NCBI RefSeq assembly: GCF_000770675.1
Contig: NZ_AVBG01000001.1
Location: 434,001-498,000 of the forward strand
Length of the DNA: 64,000 bases
Direction: 5' to 3'
DNA from: Pontibacillus chungwhensis BH030062
Lineage (GTDB): Bacteria; Bacillota; Bacilli; Bacillales; BH030062
Position numbers and translations under genes: made by a program. The notes under the pieces were generated by a model. It worked only from the letters and a program-made list of their open reading frames with translations, ran no database searches and was not told the origin of the DNA. Positions 35,404 to 45,290 of the stretch are shown here, in pieces. Numbering within the stretch: the stretch's first letter is position 1; each line of letters starts with the position of its first letter.

Positions 35404-35900
35404 CTTCGATCTTCTTTCATGACCATTTTAGTATGATAATCCGTTTCATAATAAGCCAATTCTTCTCTCATTTGTTGGAATGCTTTCTCAAGTTCTACAA
35501 TTAATTTACGAAATGACTGTGGTGGTTCGTGATGATACTTAATGGCATCTTTCCCGGTATAAGCTGCCCTGCTATCTTCGTACCATATATCCCCTTTTGG
35601 AGAAAAGAACTCCATAATACATTGATGATAAATACCATAAAGCGTTCTTTCCGCTGCAGGTTTACGGAATGTTTCCGATTGTAAGATGATTTGCACGGCA
35701 TCATATGCTTCATCACAAAACACCTCTAAGCGACGTAAGGCTTTCAATAATAACTTATAATACTCCTGTTCCTTGCTCCCCTCTTCAAGAAGCATGGCTC
35801 CAATGGATTGTTGATTTAAATAGTCATTCGTATCCGCAACAGACTTCTTTAAGATCTCTTTTACCTCTTCCATCTGGGCACGAACCATTTGATTACTCAT
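35391..35900 (-). CDS. ypuI: YpuI family protein (DUF3907)
   Basis: 169 residues, mostly helical and soluble: MSNQMVRAQMEEVKEILKKS at the start, YDAVQIILQSETFRKPAAER near 95 and a central YHQCIMEFFSPKGDIWYEDS. Matches YpuI, which lies between scpB and dacB in Bacillus. Function unknown; no catalytic motif visible. ATG follows AGGAGGTC. Confidence 0.85.
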   Translation of the reverse strand: MSNQMVRAQMEEVKEILKKSVADTNDYLNQQSIGAMLLEEGSKEQEYYKLLLKALRRLEVFCDEAYDAVQIILQSETFRKPAAERTLYGIYHQCIMEFFSPKGDIWYEDSRAAYTGKDAIKYHHEPPQSFRKLIVELEKAFQQMREELAYYETDYHTKMVMKEDRRSSS

Positions 35901-36060
35901 TTAAAGACCTCCTTAATTTAGGTCAATCATAAAAGAATTAAAATACCCATAGCATGGCTCACAGAACTCATCTATGAAATCTTTTACTATGTTACATACC
36001 TATTCGACACATTCCCCACAATGTCCTTTTTTCAATGATTTGTAGAATGATTGAAAAATG

Positions 36061-36150
36061 GAACGCCCCAGCTCGCTGCGGAAAGCGAGTGATTTCCCGA
36101 ACCACCTTACGCTAAACCCGAGTAAAAGGAAACATTCTCTCAGCTTAGAG
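36061..36150. repeat. Half-copy of the dispersed GC-rich repeat
   Basis: AGCTCGCTGCGGAAAGCGAG, TGATTTCCCGAACCACCTTA and GGAAACATTCTCTCAGCTT match the right half of the copy at 60789-61011 nearly base for base. The left half is absent. It fills the gap between scpB and ypuI. Confidence 0.7.
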
Positions 36151-36159
36151 CCTTGAAAA

Positions 36160-36183
36160 AACCTTCCTGTAATTAGGAAGGTT
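36160..36183 (-). terminator. Terminator of scpAB
   Basis: AACCTTCCT pairs with AGGAAGGTT over six bases, then TTTTTCAAGG on the minus strand. It includes the last codons of scpB. Confidence 0.82.
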
Positions 36184-36772
36184 CTGATGAATCGTCAAAT
36201 GTCTCTTGGAAAGACTCAAAGAATAAATCTGCTTCATCTTCCATATCCAACTGCTCAGCACCTTCTGGTAAAGGCGGAAGTTCTTCAATAGAAGTTAAGC
36301 CGAAATAGGTTAAGAAATCTGTCGTTGTACCATATAAAATAGCTCGACCGCTTCCTTCTTTTCTTCCCCGCTCCTCAATTAAAGAACGGTTAATCAAGGT
36401 TTGAATGGGTCGCTCACTCTTCACCCCACGTATTTCTTCAACTTCCGTTCGTGTAATAGGCTGCTGATAAGCAATAATAGCAAGTGCTTCTAAAGCAGCT
36501 TGAGATAATCGAGAAGAGTGTGGAGCATCTTTCAGTCGCTGAAAGTAAGCGGAGTGCTCTGGTTTCGTAGTTAAATGAAAGAAAGCTTTTGATTGCATAA
36601 GAGAAATGCCTCTAGATGACTGGTCGTAATCTTCTTTAAGTTGTTGCAAAATCTCCTCAATTGCCTTAGGGTCTTCCTCTATAATTTCAGCAAGTTGTTT
36701 CGTTGTCATGCCTTCATCCCCTGCTGCAAATAGCAACCCTTCTACAATCGCTTGTAATTCGTTCGTTTCCAT
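36173..36772 (-). CDS. scpB: Segregation and condensation protein B
   Basis: Kite-type subunit of the SMC-ScpAB condensin. 199 residues with two winged-helix domains (about 1-80 and 90-165) including ALAIIAYQQPITRTEVEEIRG near 91 and an acidic C-terminal tail. It follows scpA by six bases and acts with it in chromosome compaction and segregation. Confidence 0.95.
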   Translation of the reverse strand: METNELQAIVEGLLFAAGDEGMTTKQLAEIIEEDPKAIEEILQQLKEDYDQSSRGISLMQSKAFFHLTTKPEHSAYFQRLKDAPHSSRLSQAALEALAIIAYQQPITRTEVEEIRGVKSERPIQTLINRSLIEERGRKEGSGRAILYGTTTDFLTYFGLTSIEELPPLPEGAEQLDMEDEADLFFESFQETFDDSSEPS

Positions 36773-36778
36773 ATATCA

Positions 36779-37519
36779 CTATTCCTCCATCTTGTATAGC
36801 ACGAGTTCATCGAAGTGGTTTGATTGTTCACAGTATACTTCTTTATTTTTCATAAGTTCTAAGATTGCTATAAAGGTTACAACTATATGAGTCCTTGTTG
36901 GAAAAGGAAACATTTCAAAGAAACGCACCCCACCCTTAGAACTAATAATAACGTCTCGAACTTCATTCATACGATCTTGGATCGGGATTTCTTGACGCTG
37001 TATTCTGGTTTCAAGAGGCTGTTCCCATTTCTTACGCTGGAAAAGCTTTTGCATGGCCCCAATCATGTCATAAATAGATACATCGCCCTGGGTACTGACT
37101 GACTGTTGTTGTTCTTCTTCTCCCTCTATGCTCATAGGAGGTCGGGTGTAAATTTGTGTAGCTTCTTCCCGTTCTTTCAACTCATCAGCAGCCTCTTTAT
37201 ACTTACGATATTCTATTAATCGGCGCATTAGTTCTTCACGAGGGTCTTCTTCATCATATTCCTCATCTTCAACTTCAAGCTCCTGATTCGGAAGGAGCAT
37301 TTGGCTTTTAATGGCTAACAGCGTAGCTGCCATTACAAGGTATTCGCTCGCTATATCCAGTTCTAATTTCTGCATCGTATGAATATAGGCGGTGTATTGC
37401 TCTGTAATGGTAGCTACGGGAATATCATATATATCAATTTCATAGCGGTTAATCAAATGAAGCAATAGATCCAGGGGACCTTCAAAAGCATCAATTTTAA
37501 CCGTATAGCTTGTATTCAT
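36779..37519 (-). CDS. scpA: Segregation and condensation protein A
   Basis: Kleisin subunit bridging the two Smc heads. 246 residues: N-terminal helical SMC-neck-binding domain with FEGPLDLLLHLI (13-24) and DIPVATITEQY, an acidic middle (EVEDEEYDEEDPREELMRR), and a C-terminal winged helix that binds the Smc cap (FIAILELMKNKEV). ATG start; first gene of scpAB. Confidence 0.95.
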   Translation of the reverse strand: MNTSYTVKIDAFEGPLDLLLHLINRYEIDIYDIPVATITEQYTAYIHTMQKLELDIASEYLVMAATLLAIKSQMLLPNQELEVEDEEYDEEDPREELMRRLIEYRKYKEAADELKEREEATQIYTRPPMSIEGEEEQQQSVSTQGDVSIYDMIGAMQKLFQRKKWEQPLETRIQRQEIPIQDRMNEVRDVIISSKGGVRFFEMFPFPTRTHIVVTFIAILELMKNKEVYCEQSNHFDELVLYKMEE

Positions 37520-37696
37520 CCTTTAACCCTCTCTATAACGATTAAAAAGTAATCCATTTAATTGGATTCTAAAAAAATATCCATCACCGGTATAAACGCC
37601 CATACACAATGGAGTGATTTCTCATAAGGTATACCGTAAGATAAATGTTATCAAAAAAACATTTATCCGTTAACAGAAAATAAGGAGGAATTCAAT

Positions 37697-37783
37697 ATGA
37701 GTTATGGTTATGGTGGCGGTTTCGCGTTAATCGTTGTATTGTTTATTCTATTGATCATTGTTGGTGCTAGCTGGTTATACTAA
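37697..37783 (+). CDS. YjcZ family small sporulation protein
   Basis: 28 residues, too short for most gene callers: MSYGYGGGF followed by a single hydrophobic helix (ALIVVLFILLIIVGASWLY). This is the hallmark of the YjcZ/SscA group of tiny glycine-tyrosine plus transmembrane proteins seen in many copies in spore formers. ATG six bases after TAAGGAGGAATT and a perfect hairpin terminator just after the stop make it a real independent gene. Expression in sporulation is inferred from the family. Confidence 0.85.
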   Translation: MSYGYGGGFALIVVLFILLIIVGASWLY

Positions 37784-37796
37784 TTCAGCAGTATCT

Positions 37797-37824
37797 AGAG
37801 AGAGCTAATTAGATAGCTCTCTCT
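37797..37824 (+). terminator. Terminator of the YjcZ-type gene
   Basis: AGAGAGAGCT pairs perfectly with AGCTCTCTCT over eight bases, followed by TTACTTATG. Confidence 0.8.
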
Positions 37825-37907
37825 TTACTTATGTACCGCATTCGCGTCTGTGTTTTCACATATGATACACTTACCTTGTTCATTATAATTTGAAAGGAGG
37901 CTGCCCT

Positions 37908-38429
37908 TTGTTTGACCAAGCCTACATTGACTATATAGCTCATTTCCATGGCACAAGAGACTATTTTGAATGTCATGAACTTCTTGAAGAGCGCTGGAAA
38001 GAAGATACCCCCCTCGATAAAAACGCGGTTTGGGTAGGCCTCATCCAACTAGCTGTTGCCTTGTATCACCATAGGCGTGGAAATTTTATTGGAGCTAAAA
38101 GAACCATAAAAAAAGCAAAATCCATTTTAGCAAGCCATTACAGCAATCTAGGTAAGTATGGTTTAGACGCTGAGGCTTTACAATCTACTATTGATTTAAT
38201 TCGTGAACGAATCGAACAGCACGAACCTTACAAAAGTATAGAACTGCCCATTCTGTCTGCAGAACTAAAAGAAGCCGCCTTATTAAGATGCAAAGAGTGG
38301 GGCATTTCATATAATTCGCCTAGCAATCTAGATGACGTGTCTATTGTGCACCGCCATTCTGTACGGGACCGTTCAGATGTTATACAAGAACGAAAAGATG
38401 CATTAGTAGAACGGCAAAAAAATCGTTAA
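37908..38429 (+). CDS. ypuF: DUF309 domain protein (YpuF-like)
   Basis: About 173 residues. The DUF309 core (about 1-75) has YFECHELLEERWKED and HHRRGNFIGAKR, a helical bundle with conserved histidine and glutamate residues; function unknown. TTG start (37908) seven bases after AAAGGAGG. It lies between scpA and ribT as ypuF does in B. subtilis, but here on the opposite strand to both neighbours. Its own strong terminator follows. Confidence 0.82.
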   Translation: MFDQAYIDYIAHFHGTRDYFECHELLEERWKEDTPLDKNAVWVGLIQLAVALYHHRRGNFIGAKRTIKKAKSILASHYSNLGKYGLDAEALQSTIDLIRERIEQHEPYKSIELPILSAELKEAALLRCKEWGISYNSPSNLDDVSIVHRHSVRDRSDVIQERKDALVERQKNR

Positions 38430-38437
38430 CTAACGAA

Positions 38438-38473
38438 AAAAGCCAGCTCCTCCTTTCAGAGGAGCTGGCTTTT
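38438..38473. terminator. Bidirectional terminator between ypuF and ribT
   Basis: AAAAGCCAGCTCCTC pairs perfectly with GAGGAGCTGGCTTTT over six bases, with T-runs in both directions. Confidence 0.92.
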
Positions 38474-38492
38474 CTCATTTTATAACTTACAT

Positions 38493-38849
<357 letters not shown>

Positions 38850-38987
38850 TCATTATGAAAATAAATTGCCGATAATTGACAACGAGATGATTACAATAAT
38901 ATTTATTTTTAGCTTCCTATTTGAAGTGTTTATACCAAAACTTATTTAAAGTTAGCATCTTTGGTTTGTCACATATGCCAAACTTCA

Positions 38988-39080
38988 TTACTTAATCACA
39001 AAAAGGATCCAATATACGACGCCCCATGTCATACTCACACCGAGCAAAATAAAGAAAAGGGACCAATTCTTTTTCCTCAT
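38988..39080 (-). CDS. Small membrane protein, 30 residues, unrecognised
   Basis: MRKKNWSLFFILLGVSMTWG continues into VVYWILFVIK: two basic-aromatic ends around one hydrophobic helix. ATG lies six bases after GGGAGGAGT, an excellent ribosome site, and the frame closes with TAA. It sits between ribT and the M50-type protease on the same strand. No family recognised. The rest of this roughly 300-base gap shows nothing else. Confidence 0.6.
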   Translation of the reverse strand: MRKKNWSLFFILLGVSMTWGVVYWILFVIK

Positions 39081-39142
39081 CTTTTACTCCTCCCTTATTA
39101 TAACGACATTCGTTAAATATGCAAGCCTTTAAACGTTTAGCA

Positions 39143-39598
39143 TCACTTCTCCTTAATTAAACACGCAGCATCTTTTATAACCAAGTAGCCATCTGACTGC
39201 TTACCTTTGACGCTAAATGGAATAAGGTTAATGATAAATAACCAACAATTAAAAACCAACATTAACGAAACAATTGGATAAGGAGCATAGAGGTAGATCC
39301 CCCAAGAAATCACAGCTCCTCCTAAACTAAATAATGGGCCACCTAACGATATAGCCATTCGATCCCCCGGAGAGAAACCTTCTCGCTTATCATATGAAGC
39401 CATTGCACCCAAGAAATACCACGAAGCAATATGTATGCGAAAGGAAGGATTTATTTGAAATTTTACAGATGGGCCAATTCCTAAAAAAACCTCAACACGG
39501 TCCGCACCAGCTGTACGAGCCAATAAGGAATGGCCTAACTCATGCAAGAGCAAACAAAAAGGCGCAACTATGAAAACAAACCATACGAAAACTACCAT
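39143..39598 (-). CDS. Small M50-type site-2-protease-like membrane protein
   Basis: 151 residues, about four membrane segments. Zinc-binding HELGH is at 19-23 within LLLHELGHSLLAR, with NLIPF and a later DG (SVKGKQSDGY) as the third-ligand region, so it looks like a compact zinc metalloprotease of the M50 type. No PDZ or CBS domain. Substrate unknown; the neighbours ppiB and ribT give no hint. The start ATG follows TAGATGG; the ribosome site AAGGAGCC is acceptable. Confidence 0.75.
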   Translation of the reverse strand: MVVFVWFVFIVAPFCLLLHELGHSLLARTAGADRVEVFLGIGPSVKFQINPSFRIHIASWYFLGAMASYDKREGFSPGDRMAISLGGPLFSLGGAVISWGIYLYAPYPIVSLMLVFNCWLFIINLIPFSVKGKQSDGYLVIKDAACLIKEK

Positions 39599-39704
39599 CT
39601 AAAGGCTCCTTCTCTCCAAATCTATACATATTCTCCCCCTCTTCACCGAATATTGCAAGTCTACAGTCAAAAACTCCCCCCCAGAATTTTCAATTTATTC
39701 TTCT

Positions 39705-39915
39705 GAAGGGCGAGATTGTTTAAGGCTCGTAGCGGAGACACGCTAGTGCGAATGGGGCCGTTATGATAATGAGAGCTAGGGATGACCGGGGAACGACTCG
39801 CTTTCCGCGGGCGAGGAGGCTCACCAGCTCCCCACAGGAAAGCGAGTGGTTTCCAGGCCCACCTTAGACTCAACTATAATTAACGGAAACATTCTCTCAA
39901 CTTTGTATTTCCCAT
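39705..39915. repeat. Copy of the dispersed GC-rich repeat (chimeric arms)
   Basis: Left part GGGGCCGTTATGA, GGGGAACGACTCGCTTTCCG matches the copy at 60579-60640; right part GGAAAGCGAGTGGTTTCC, ACGGAAACATTCTCTCAACT and a final CCCATATGGGGG matches the right arm of 60789-61011. The two arms pair in an imperfect palindrome. It explains the 380-base gap between the M50 protease and ppiB. Confidence 0.75.
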
Positions 39916-39939
39916 ATGGGGGTTAATACGGAATATAAA

Positions 39940-39971
39940 AAAGACTGCTCCATTTAAATGGAACAGTCTTT
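39940..39971 (-). terminator. Terminator of ppiB
   Basis: AAAGACTG and TCCATTTAAATGGA form a near-perfect hairpin with one internal mismatch pair; TTTTTTATATTC follows on the minus strand. Confidence 0.85.
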
Positions 39972-39981
39972 AAAGAAAATA

Positions 39982-40416
39982 TTAGTCTTCCCAAACTTTA
40001 ACTTCTTGCATCACATCACCTGGATGAATGCGTAGAACGGTATCCATGCCATCTGTTACTTGACCAAATACCGTGTGTGCCCCATTTAAGTGTGGCTGCT
40101 CTTCGTGTACGATGAAGAACTGGCTTCCACCAGTGTCTTTACCTGCGTGAGCCATGGATAAAGAACCAGCTTGGTGAATATGTGGATTCCCTTCCGTTTC
40201 ACATTTAATTGTATAGCCCGGGCCCCCTGTTCCATTCCCTTTAGGACAACCGCCTTGAGCAACGAAGCCTGGAATGACACGGTGGAATGTTAAGCCATTA
40301 TAAAAGCCTTCATTCGCTAATTTTGCAAAGTTTTCTACTGTACCTGGCGCTTCATTTGGGTAAAGATCAAAATGGATCACTTCACCGTTTTCGAATGTAA
40401 TTGAACCTTTATTCAT
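39982..40416 (-). CDS. ppiB: Peptidyl-prolyl cis-trans isomerase B (cyclophilin)
   Basis: Cytosolic cyclophilin of 144 residues. Active-site residues in [13 protein letters not shown] (catalytic arginine near 46), TGGSQFFI near 96 and HTVFGQV near 114. ATG after AGGAGGAACT. It lies 33 bases after the lysA stop and may be read through from it. Confidence 0.95.
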   Translation of the reverse strand: MNKGSITFENGEVIHFDLYPNEAPGTVENFAKLANEGFYNGLTFHRVIPGFVAQGGCPKGNGTGGPGYTIKCETEGNPHIHQAGSLSMAHAGKDTGGSQFFIVHEEQPHLNGAHTVFGQVTDGMDTVLRIHPGDVMQEVKVWED

Positions 40417-40448
40417 GTATAGTTCCTCCTGTAAATACGTTCTCCTAT

Positions 40449-41759
40449 TTAGACGCCATCTGGTGGAGTATAAGGTAAATCTAATCGAGTCATCTCCTGG
40501 TAGGATTCCCGCTTGATCACCAATTGATGATGACCGTTTTCTACGAAGACAACAGCAGATTTCGGAAATCGATTATAATGATTGCTCATAGAATATCCAT
40601 AAGCCCCTGTACTAAAGGTAGCTAAAAGATCTCCACTCTCCACTTCCGGAACATCTATATCCCATATTAACATATCTCCGGATTCACAGCACTTCCCTGC
40701 GATTGAAACGGTTTTGACCTTCTCTTGATTTAGCTTGTTAGCAACTACAGCTTCATACTTGGCTGAATATAATGCTGGACGTAAATTATCAGTCATACCG
40801 CCATCTACTGCAACATATGTACGCACATTTGGAATCTCTTTAATGGATCCAATCGTATATAGAGTAACTCCTGCATCACCAACAATAGCACGGCCAGGTT
40901 CAATCCAAATCTCAGGCTCAGAAAACCCATAATGCTCCACTTGTTCTTTCACTTCTCTCACTAGCTGATGCACATAGTGAGAAAGTGGCAATGGCTCATC
41001 TGATTCAGTATATTTAATCCCGAATCCACCCCCAAGATTCAACACGTCAGGATGAAATCCGTATGTTTCTTTCCAAGATCCTAAAGCCCCGTAAAGTTTG
41101 CGAATAGCCATGATGAAGCCATCCGTCTCAAAAATTTGAGATCCAATATGACAATGCAAACCTTTTAAGTCCATATGATGCTGATCTTGAAGTAGGTATT
41201 TAACAGCTTCTTCAGCTTGTCCATTCCATAGATCAAAACCAAACTTTGAATCTTCCTGTCCTGTCAAAATATAATCATGTGTATGAGCCTCAATACCCGG
41301 GGTGACCCGTAATAAGACATCGATAGATGCATCTCTTTCAGCCAATAGACCTTGCAGCAATTCCATTTCCCAAAAGTTATCTAAGACTACACAGCCTATT
41401 TGGTGTTCAATCGCCATTTCTAATTCAGGAATGCTTTTATTGTTTCCGTGTAAATGTATACGCTCAGGAGGAAATTCAGCTTCAAGTGCTGTGTGCAACT
41501 CTCCTTGAGAAACTACATCAAGACTTAGACCTTCATCTTTCGCTACCTGGAGCATTGCTATAGAAGAAAATGCTTTTGATGCGTATGCGACTTGCGCTTC
41601 TACCCCTAAATCTTTAAACGTTCCCACAAAGTTACGAGCATTCTCCTTAATTTTACTTACATCATATACAAAGAGAGGTGTACCATATGTTGAAGCAAGC
41701 TCAACTGCGTCTACCCCACCTAATTTCAAATGCCCCTTGCCGTTCATACCGTGTACCAT
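40449..41759 (-). CDS. lysA: Diaminopimelate decarboxylase
   Basis: PLP enzyme making L-lysine from meso-diaminopimelate, last step of lysine synthesis. 436 residues: the PLP lysine is in [10 protein letters not shown] near 60, HCHIGSQI near 200, the glycine-rich phosphate site LGGGFGIKY near 242, and the active-site cysteine region CCESGDMLI near 355. ATG nine bases after GGGAG. In spore formers it also sets the DAP/lysine balance for cortex and dipicolinate; here it follows the spoVA operon. Confidence 0.95.
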   Translation of the reverse strand: MVHGMNGKGHLKLGGVDAVELASTYGTPLFVYDVSKIKENARNFVGTFKDLGVEAQVAYASKAFSSIAMLQVAKDEGLSLDVVSQGELHTALEAEFPPERIHLHGNNKSIPELEMAIEHQIGCVVLDNFWEMELLQGLLAERDASIDVLLRVTPGIEAHTHDYILTGQEDSKFGFDLWNGQAEEAVKYLLQDQHHMDLKGLHCHIGSQIFETDGFIMAIRKLYGALGSWKETYGFHPDVLNLGGGFGIKYTESDEPLPLSHYVHQLVREVKEQVEHYGFSEPEIWIEPGRAIVGDAGVTLYTIGSIKEIPNVRTYVAVDGGMTDNLRPALYSAKYEAVVANKLNQEKVKTVSIAGKCCESGDMLIWDIDVPEVESGDLLATFSTGAYGYSMSNHYNRFPKSAVVFVENGHHQLVIKRESYQEMTRLDLPYTPPDGV

Positions 41760-41793
41760 TCTTTTTCACTCCCATTCTACCCAAGACCATTAA

Positions 41794-41821
41794 AAAGAAG
41801 ACAGAATAGACTGCCTTCTTT
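41794..41821 (-). terminator. Terminator of the spoVA operon
   Basis: AAAGAAGACAG pairs with CTGCCTTCTTT (one G-U pair) over six bases; on the minus strand TTTTTAATGG follows. Confidence 0.8.
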
Positions 41822-41882
41822 CATTCATTAGAATATTAAAATAAATTTACCACACCACTAGGTGTTATTCAATAAACAAATG

Positions 41883-43355
41883 TTATTGGCGTTGGTGATT
41901 TTGAGGTTTCACAATGCTTGGTCTATTCTTTGATAGTGGCACTGCAACACGGAAAACAATTTGCATTAGAGCACCAAAATTGAATGGTAGGAAAGGCCAC
42001 AAATATGGTGTATTTAAAGAATTTGTACGCGTAAGCAACAGAATGTATAGCGTAAATCCAATCACAAATCCTTTTATTCCAAACATTGCAGTAATTAACA
42101 ACAATGTAAGCCGGCTAATTTTATTGGCAACACTCAGTTCATAACTAGGTGTTGCAAATGACCCTATAGCACTCATGGCCACATACAAGATGACCTCAGG
42201 TATAAATAATCCCACGTCAATTGCAATCTGCCCAATTAACACGGCAGCAATTAGACCCATTGCGGTTGATAGAGGGGTCGGAGTATGGATGGCTGCTATC
42301 CTCAGAAACTCAATCCCTATATCCGCAATTATTAACTGTGCGAATACAGGTATGTTGCTCTCATCGTGAGGGCCGATGAATTTTAATGATTGAGGTAACA
42401 ATGTTGGATCATTAACCATTAAGAGCCAAAACGGTAATAAGAATACAGACATGAAAATACCTAAGTATCGAACCCATCGAACAAAAGAACCAACCATCGG
42501 AGCCTGACGGTATTCTTCCGCGTGTTGCACGTGGTGGAAAAATGTAGTCGGAGTAATGATCATACTCGGGGAGGTGTCCACCATAATTAATACATGACCT
42601 TCAAATAAATGAGCAGAAGCTACATCAGGCCTCTCTGTGTATCTTACAAGAGGAAAAGGATTCTTCCCTTGACTAACGAGAAATTCCTCTACCGTTTTGT
42701 CAGCCATAGATAATCCATCTGTATCGATATTCTTTATTTCTTCTTTAATAAGATTAATTAAATCTGGATCCGCTACATCTTGTAGATAGGAAAGACAAAT
42801 ATCTGTTTTAGAACGTTCACCTACTTGAAAGATTTCATGGCGAAGTCTCTCATCCCTAACTCGCCTTCTTGTTAAAGAAGTATTTTCGATAATATTTTCT
42901 GTGTAGCCATCACGAGAGCCGCGTACAACTTTTTCTGTATCCGGTTCACTAGGTGACCTTCCTGGATACATCCGCACATCTACAATAAAGGCTTCGTTAT
43001 AGCCCTCAACAAATACGATGATTAAACCTGAGAGGAGCTGAGTCGAAGCTTCCCCTAAATCTTTAACCTTTGATACTTGTTGATGAACTAAACGATTTTC
43101 TACAATCGAAAATAATTTAGACTTATTATGCCTCTCAACATCGTTAATCTCTACTAATTTCTTCATTAATTCAATAATATATTGGGTATCACACATACCC
43201 GTTAAGTAATAAATATCAATGTCTTTTTCAAACACTTTAATTTTTCTAAAGCCCAAATCAAATGAGACCCCAACACCAACGCGATCTTTAAGAAACTGCT
43301 CATTTTCTTGTATTTTGGAAGAGATCGGTTGACTACTCCCTTTTTTCATTTTCAT
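41883..43355 (-). CDS. spoVAF: Stage V sporulation protein AF (GerA-family A subunit-like)
   Basis: 490 residues: soluble N-terminal part (about 1-290) with DGYTENIIENTSLTRRR and LVMVDTSPSM-like segments characteristic of GerAA-type proteins, then about five membrane helices. In B. subtilis SpoVAF forms an ion-channel-like complex that amplifies the early germination response. Last gene of the spoVA operon; its start overlaps spoVAEa by 23 bases. Confidence 0.93.
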   Translation of the reverse strand: MKMKKGSSQPISSKIQENEQFLKDRVGVGVSFDLGFRKIKVFEKDIDIYYLTGMCDTQYIIELMKKLVEINDVERHNKSKLFSIVENRLVHQQVSKVKDLGEASTQLLSGLIIVFVEGYNEAFIVDVRMYPGRSPSEPDTEKVVRGSRDGYTENIIENTSLTRRRVRDERLRHEIFQVGERSKTDICLSYLQDVADPDLINLIKEEIKNIDTDGLSMADKTVEEFLVSQGKNPFPLVRYTERPDVASAHLFEGHVLIMVDTSPSMIITPTTFFHHVQHAEEYRQAPMVGSFVRWVRYLGIFMSVFLLPFWLLMVNDPTLLPQSLKFIGPHDESNIPVFAQLIIADIGIEFLRIAAIHTPTPLSTAMGLIAAVLIGQIAIDVGLFIPEVILYVAMSAIGSFATPSYELSVANKISRLTLLLITAMFGIKGFVIGFTLYILLLTRTNSLNTPYLWPFLPFNFGALMQIVFRVAVPLSKNRPSIVKPQNHQRQ

Positions 43356-43914
43356 CAGCCCTTTCCAAAATCAGTTCAATTGCTTTTCTTGTTATTGGCG
43401 CTCCTTTTTTTAAATCATCTTGACCATACATTTTCCCGATATCACCAATTGCAACTACGGTAGGGATGTCTAGCTCATCAAGGGAATAAACAGTATCACC
43501 GCTAATCCGTCCGATCTCCATTTCCCTCTCGCCTTCTTTATCAACACCCTGGGCTATGATCTCGCCTTTACGATCAATGGCAAAAGAAAATCTAGACCAT
43601 TCCCTGAAACGGGTATGAGAGGCCACTGCAATTGCTCCTATAATTGTAATAGATGATTCTGTTGCAAGATCGAGTAACACTCGTTCCCCTGGCCCAACAC
43701 CTTGAATACCTGCATCATCTAACAAAACATAAACAGGCTCTTCTTTAGCTCTATATACCGCTTCTATAATTTCTTTAGACGAAGCAGTAGTTGGATTTGC
43801 TGAATATTGGGCAAGAGAAGTGCCCCCAACCTCTCCCGCAAGGTAATCAATGGCTTTCCTGGCATACTCGTCTCCATCTGTGATGACAATAACTTTTTTG
43901 GAAAGCATATACAT
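43333..43914 (-). CDS. spoVAEA: Stage V sporulation protein AEa
   Basis: 193 residues, soluble, with VIVITDGDEYARKAID near the N-terminus, a Rossmann-like core and VLLDDAGIQGVGPGE near 78. Matches SpoVAEa, a soluble member of the dipicolinate-channel operon whose role is unclear. It immediately follows spoVAEb (one base) and overlaps spoVAF. Either of two close ATGs could start it. Confidence 0.92.
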   Translation of the reverse strand: MYMLSKKVIVITDGDEYARKAIDYLAGEVGGTSLAQYSANPTTASSKEIIEAVYRAKEEPVYVLLDDAGIQGVGPGERVLLDLATESSITIIGAIAVASHTRFREWSRFSFAIDRKGEIIAQGVDKEGEREMEIGRISGDTVYSLDELDIPTVVAIGDIGKMYGQDDLKKGAPITRKAIELILERADENEKRE

Positions 43915-44265
43915 CTATCCTTTCGGTTTGAATATGAGAGCCACTAAAAAGCCAAATAAAATGGCAGAAGCAATACCAACAGATGTTAAATGAAAGATCC
44001 CTATTCCGATACCAAGAAGTCCGTTCTTGTCCGCTTGCTCCATGGCGCCATGTAGTAAAGAATGGCCAAAACTTGTAATCGGAACAGTAGCACCCGCACC
44101 AGCAAACTCAATTAACTTGTCGTAGATATTAAACCCATCAAGTACAGCACCTGAAACAACGAAAGACGCCATTACATGAGCGGGGGTCAACTTAAATACA
44201 TCAAGTAGAATTTGCCCGATAACACAAATGGCACCACCTACCACAAACGCCCAAACATAATCCAT
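43915..44265 (-). CDS. spoVAEB: Stage V sporulation protein AEb
   Basis: 116 residues, about four membrane helices, with [18 protein letters not shown] and an [18 protein letters not shown] motif shared with SpoVAC. Part of the calcium-dipicolinate channel in the inner spore membrane. The frame is open 58 codons further upstream, inside spoVAD, but GGAGG seven bases before ATG (44265) and the family N-terminus fix the start, which touches the spoVAD stop. Confidence 0.93.
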   Translation of the reverse strand: MDYVWAFVVGGAICVIGQILLDVFKLTPAHVMASFVVSGAVLDGFNIYDKLIEFAGAGATVPITSFGHSLLHGAMEQADKNGLLGIGIGIFHLTSVGIASAILFGFLVALIFKPKG

Positions 44266-45278
44266 TATTGACCCTCCTCTCTCATTAATACAACTCCGTG
44301 CGCAATAGTTGGGATAGATTCCTTTTGCTGAACCATTGTCGGACTCATTAGAGCGCCTGTAGCTACAACTAATATTCGCTGGTATTTCCCTTTTTCCAGG
44401 GCTTGAATTAAATGGCCATATGTTACGACAGCTGAACAAGCACAGCCACTTCCGCCCGCAAAAACTTCTTGATCGCTGTTATAAATCATCAATCCGCAAT
44501 CATTGTGCATTTGGTCCACATTGTACCCATCTTCTTTTAACATATCTTTGACAATTGGACTTCCTACACCTGAAAGGTCGCCAGTTGCAATTAGATCGTA
44601 ATCAGATGGCAACCTCCCCATATCTTCTAAGTGTGTCTTGATTGTGTCATAAGCAGCAGGAGCCATAGCTGATCCCATATCGAACGGATCCTTTGCACCG
44701 TAATCCATTACTTTACCAATCGTCGCTGCTTCAACTCTTATACTTGATTTTTTCTTACTTATTAATGCCGCACCTGCTCCTGTTACGGTGGAAGTAGCTG
44801 TCTTTGGCTTTTGCCCTCCATATTCAGTCGGATAGCGAAACTGCCTTTCAGCTGTAGCATTATGACTGCTCACAGCAGCTACAACATGATTAGCAAATCC
44901 TCCGTCCACAAGTGCACTACCTACCGCTAATGTCTCCATCGAAGTTGAACAAGCTCCAAACATACAAAGGAAAGGGATAGATAGAGATCTGGCTAAATAA
45001 TTAGAGGTCACATTTTGATTTAATAGATCGCCTGCCAAGAAGAGGTCGACTTGTTCTTTGGTGATGTCTCCTTTTTCTATACATGACTGCACCGCCGTTT
45101 CCATTAACTTACGTTCAGCTAACTCCCAATTACCTTCATCACAGTGAAGGTTTTCAAAGCTCTTATCAAACGTTCCGGCAAGGGGTCCTTTCGCTTCCCT
45201 CGGACCTACCGCTGTACCTGTAGCATTAATATAAATGGGGTTTTCATAAACCCATGATTGCTTTCCTTGTTTCCGCAT
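44265..45278 (-). CDS. spoVAD: Stage V sporulation protein AD
   Basis: 337 residues with a thiolase-like fold: [15 protein letters not shown] and [16 protein letters not shown] are recognisable, but SpoVAD is not a thiolase; it binds dipicolinic acid and is essential for its uptake into the forespore. Start ATG (45278) six bases after AGGAGGTG. Fourth gene of the spoVA operon. Confidence 0.95.
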   Translation of the reverse strand: MRKQGKQSWVYENPIYINATGTAVGPREAKGPLAGTFDKSFENLHCDEGNWELAERKLMETAVQSCIEKGDITKEQVDLFLAGDLLNQNVTSNYLARSLSIPFLCMFGACSTSMETLAVGSALVDGGFANHVVAAVSSHNATAERQFRYPTEYGGQKPKTATSTVTGAGAALISKKKSSIRVEAATIGKVMDYGAKDPFDMGSAMAPAAYDTIKTHLEDMGRLPSDYDLIATGDLSGVGSPIVKDMLKEDGYNVDQMHNDCGLMIYNSDQEVFAGGSGCACSAVVTYGHLIQALEKGKYQRILVVATGALMSPTMVQQKESIPTIAHGVVLMREEGQ

Positions 45279-45290
45279 GAAGACCACCTC

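Noticed and set aside
39667-39873. 68-codon minus-strand ORF near 39.7 kb
   Set aside because: Lies wholly within a palindromic repeat copy; arginine- and proline-rich translation typical of GC-rich repeat, not protein.
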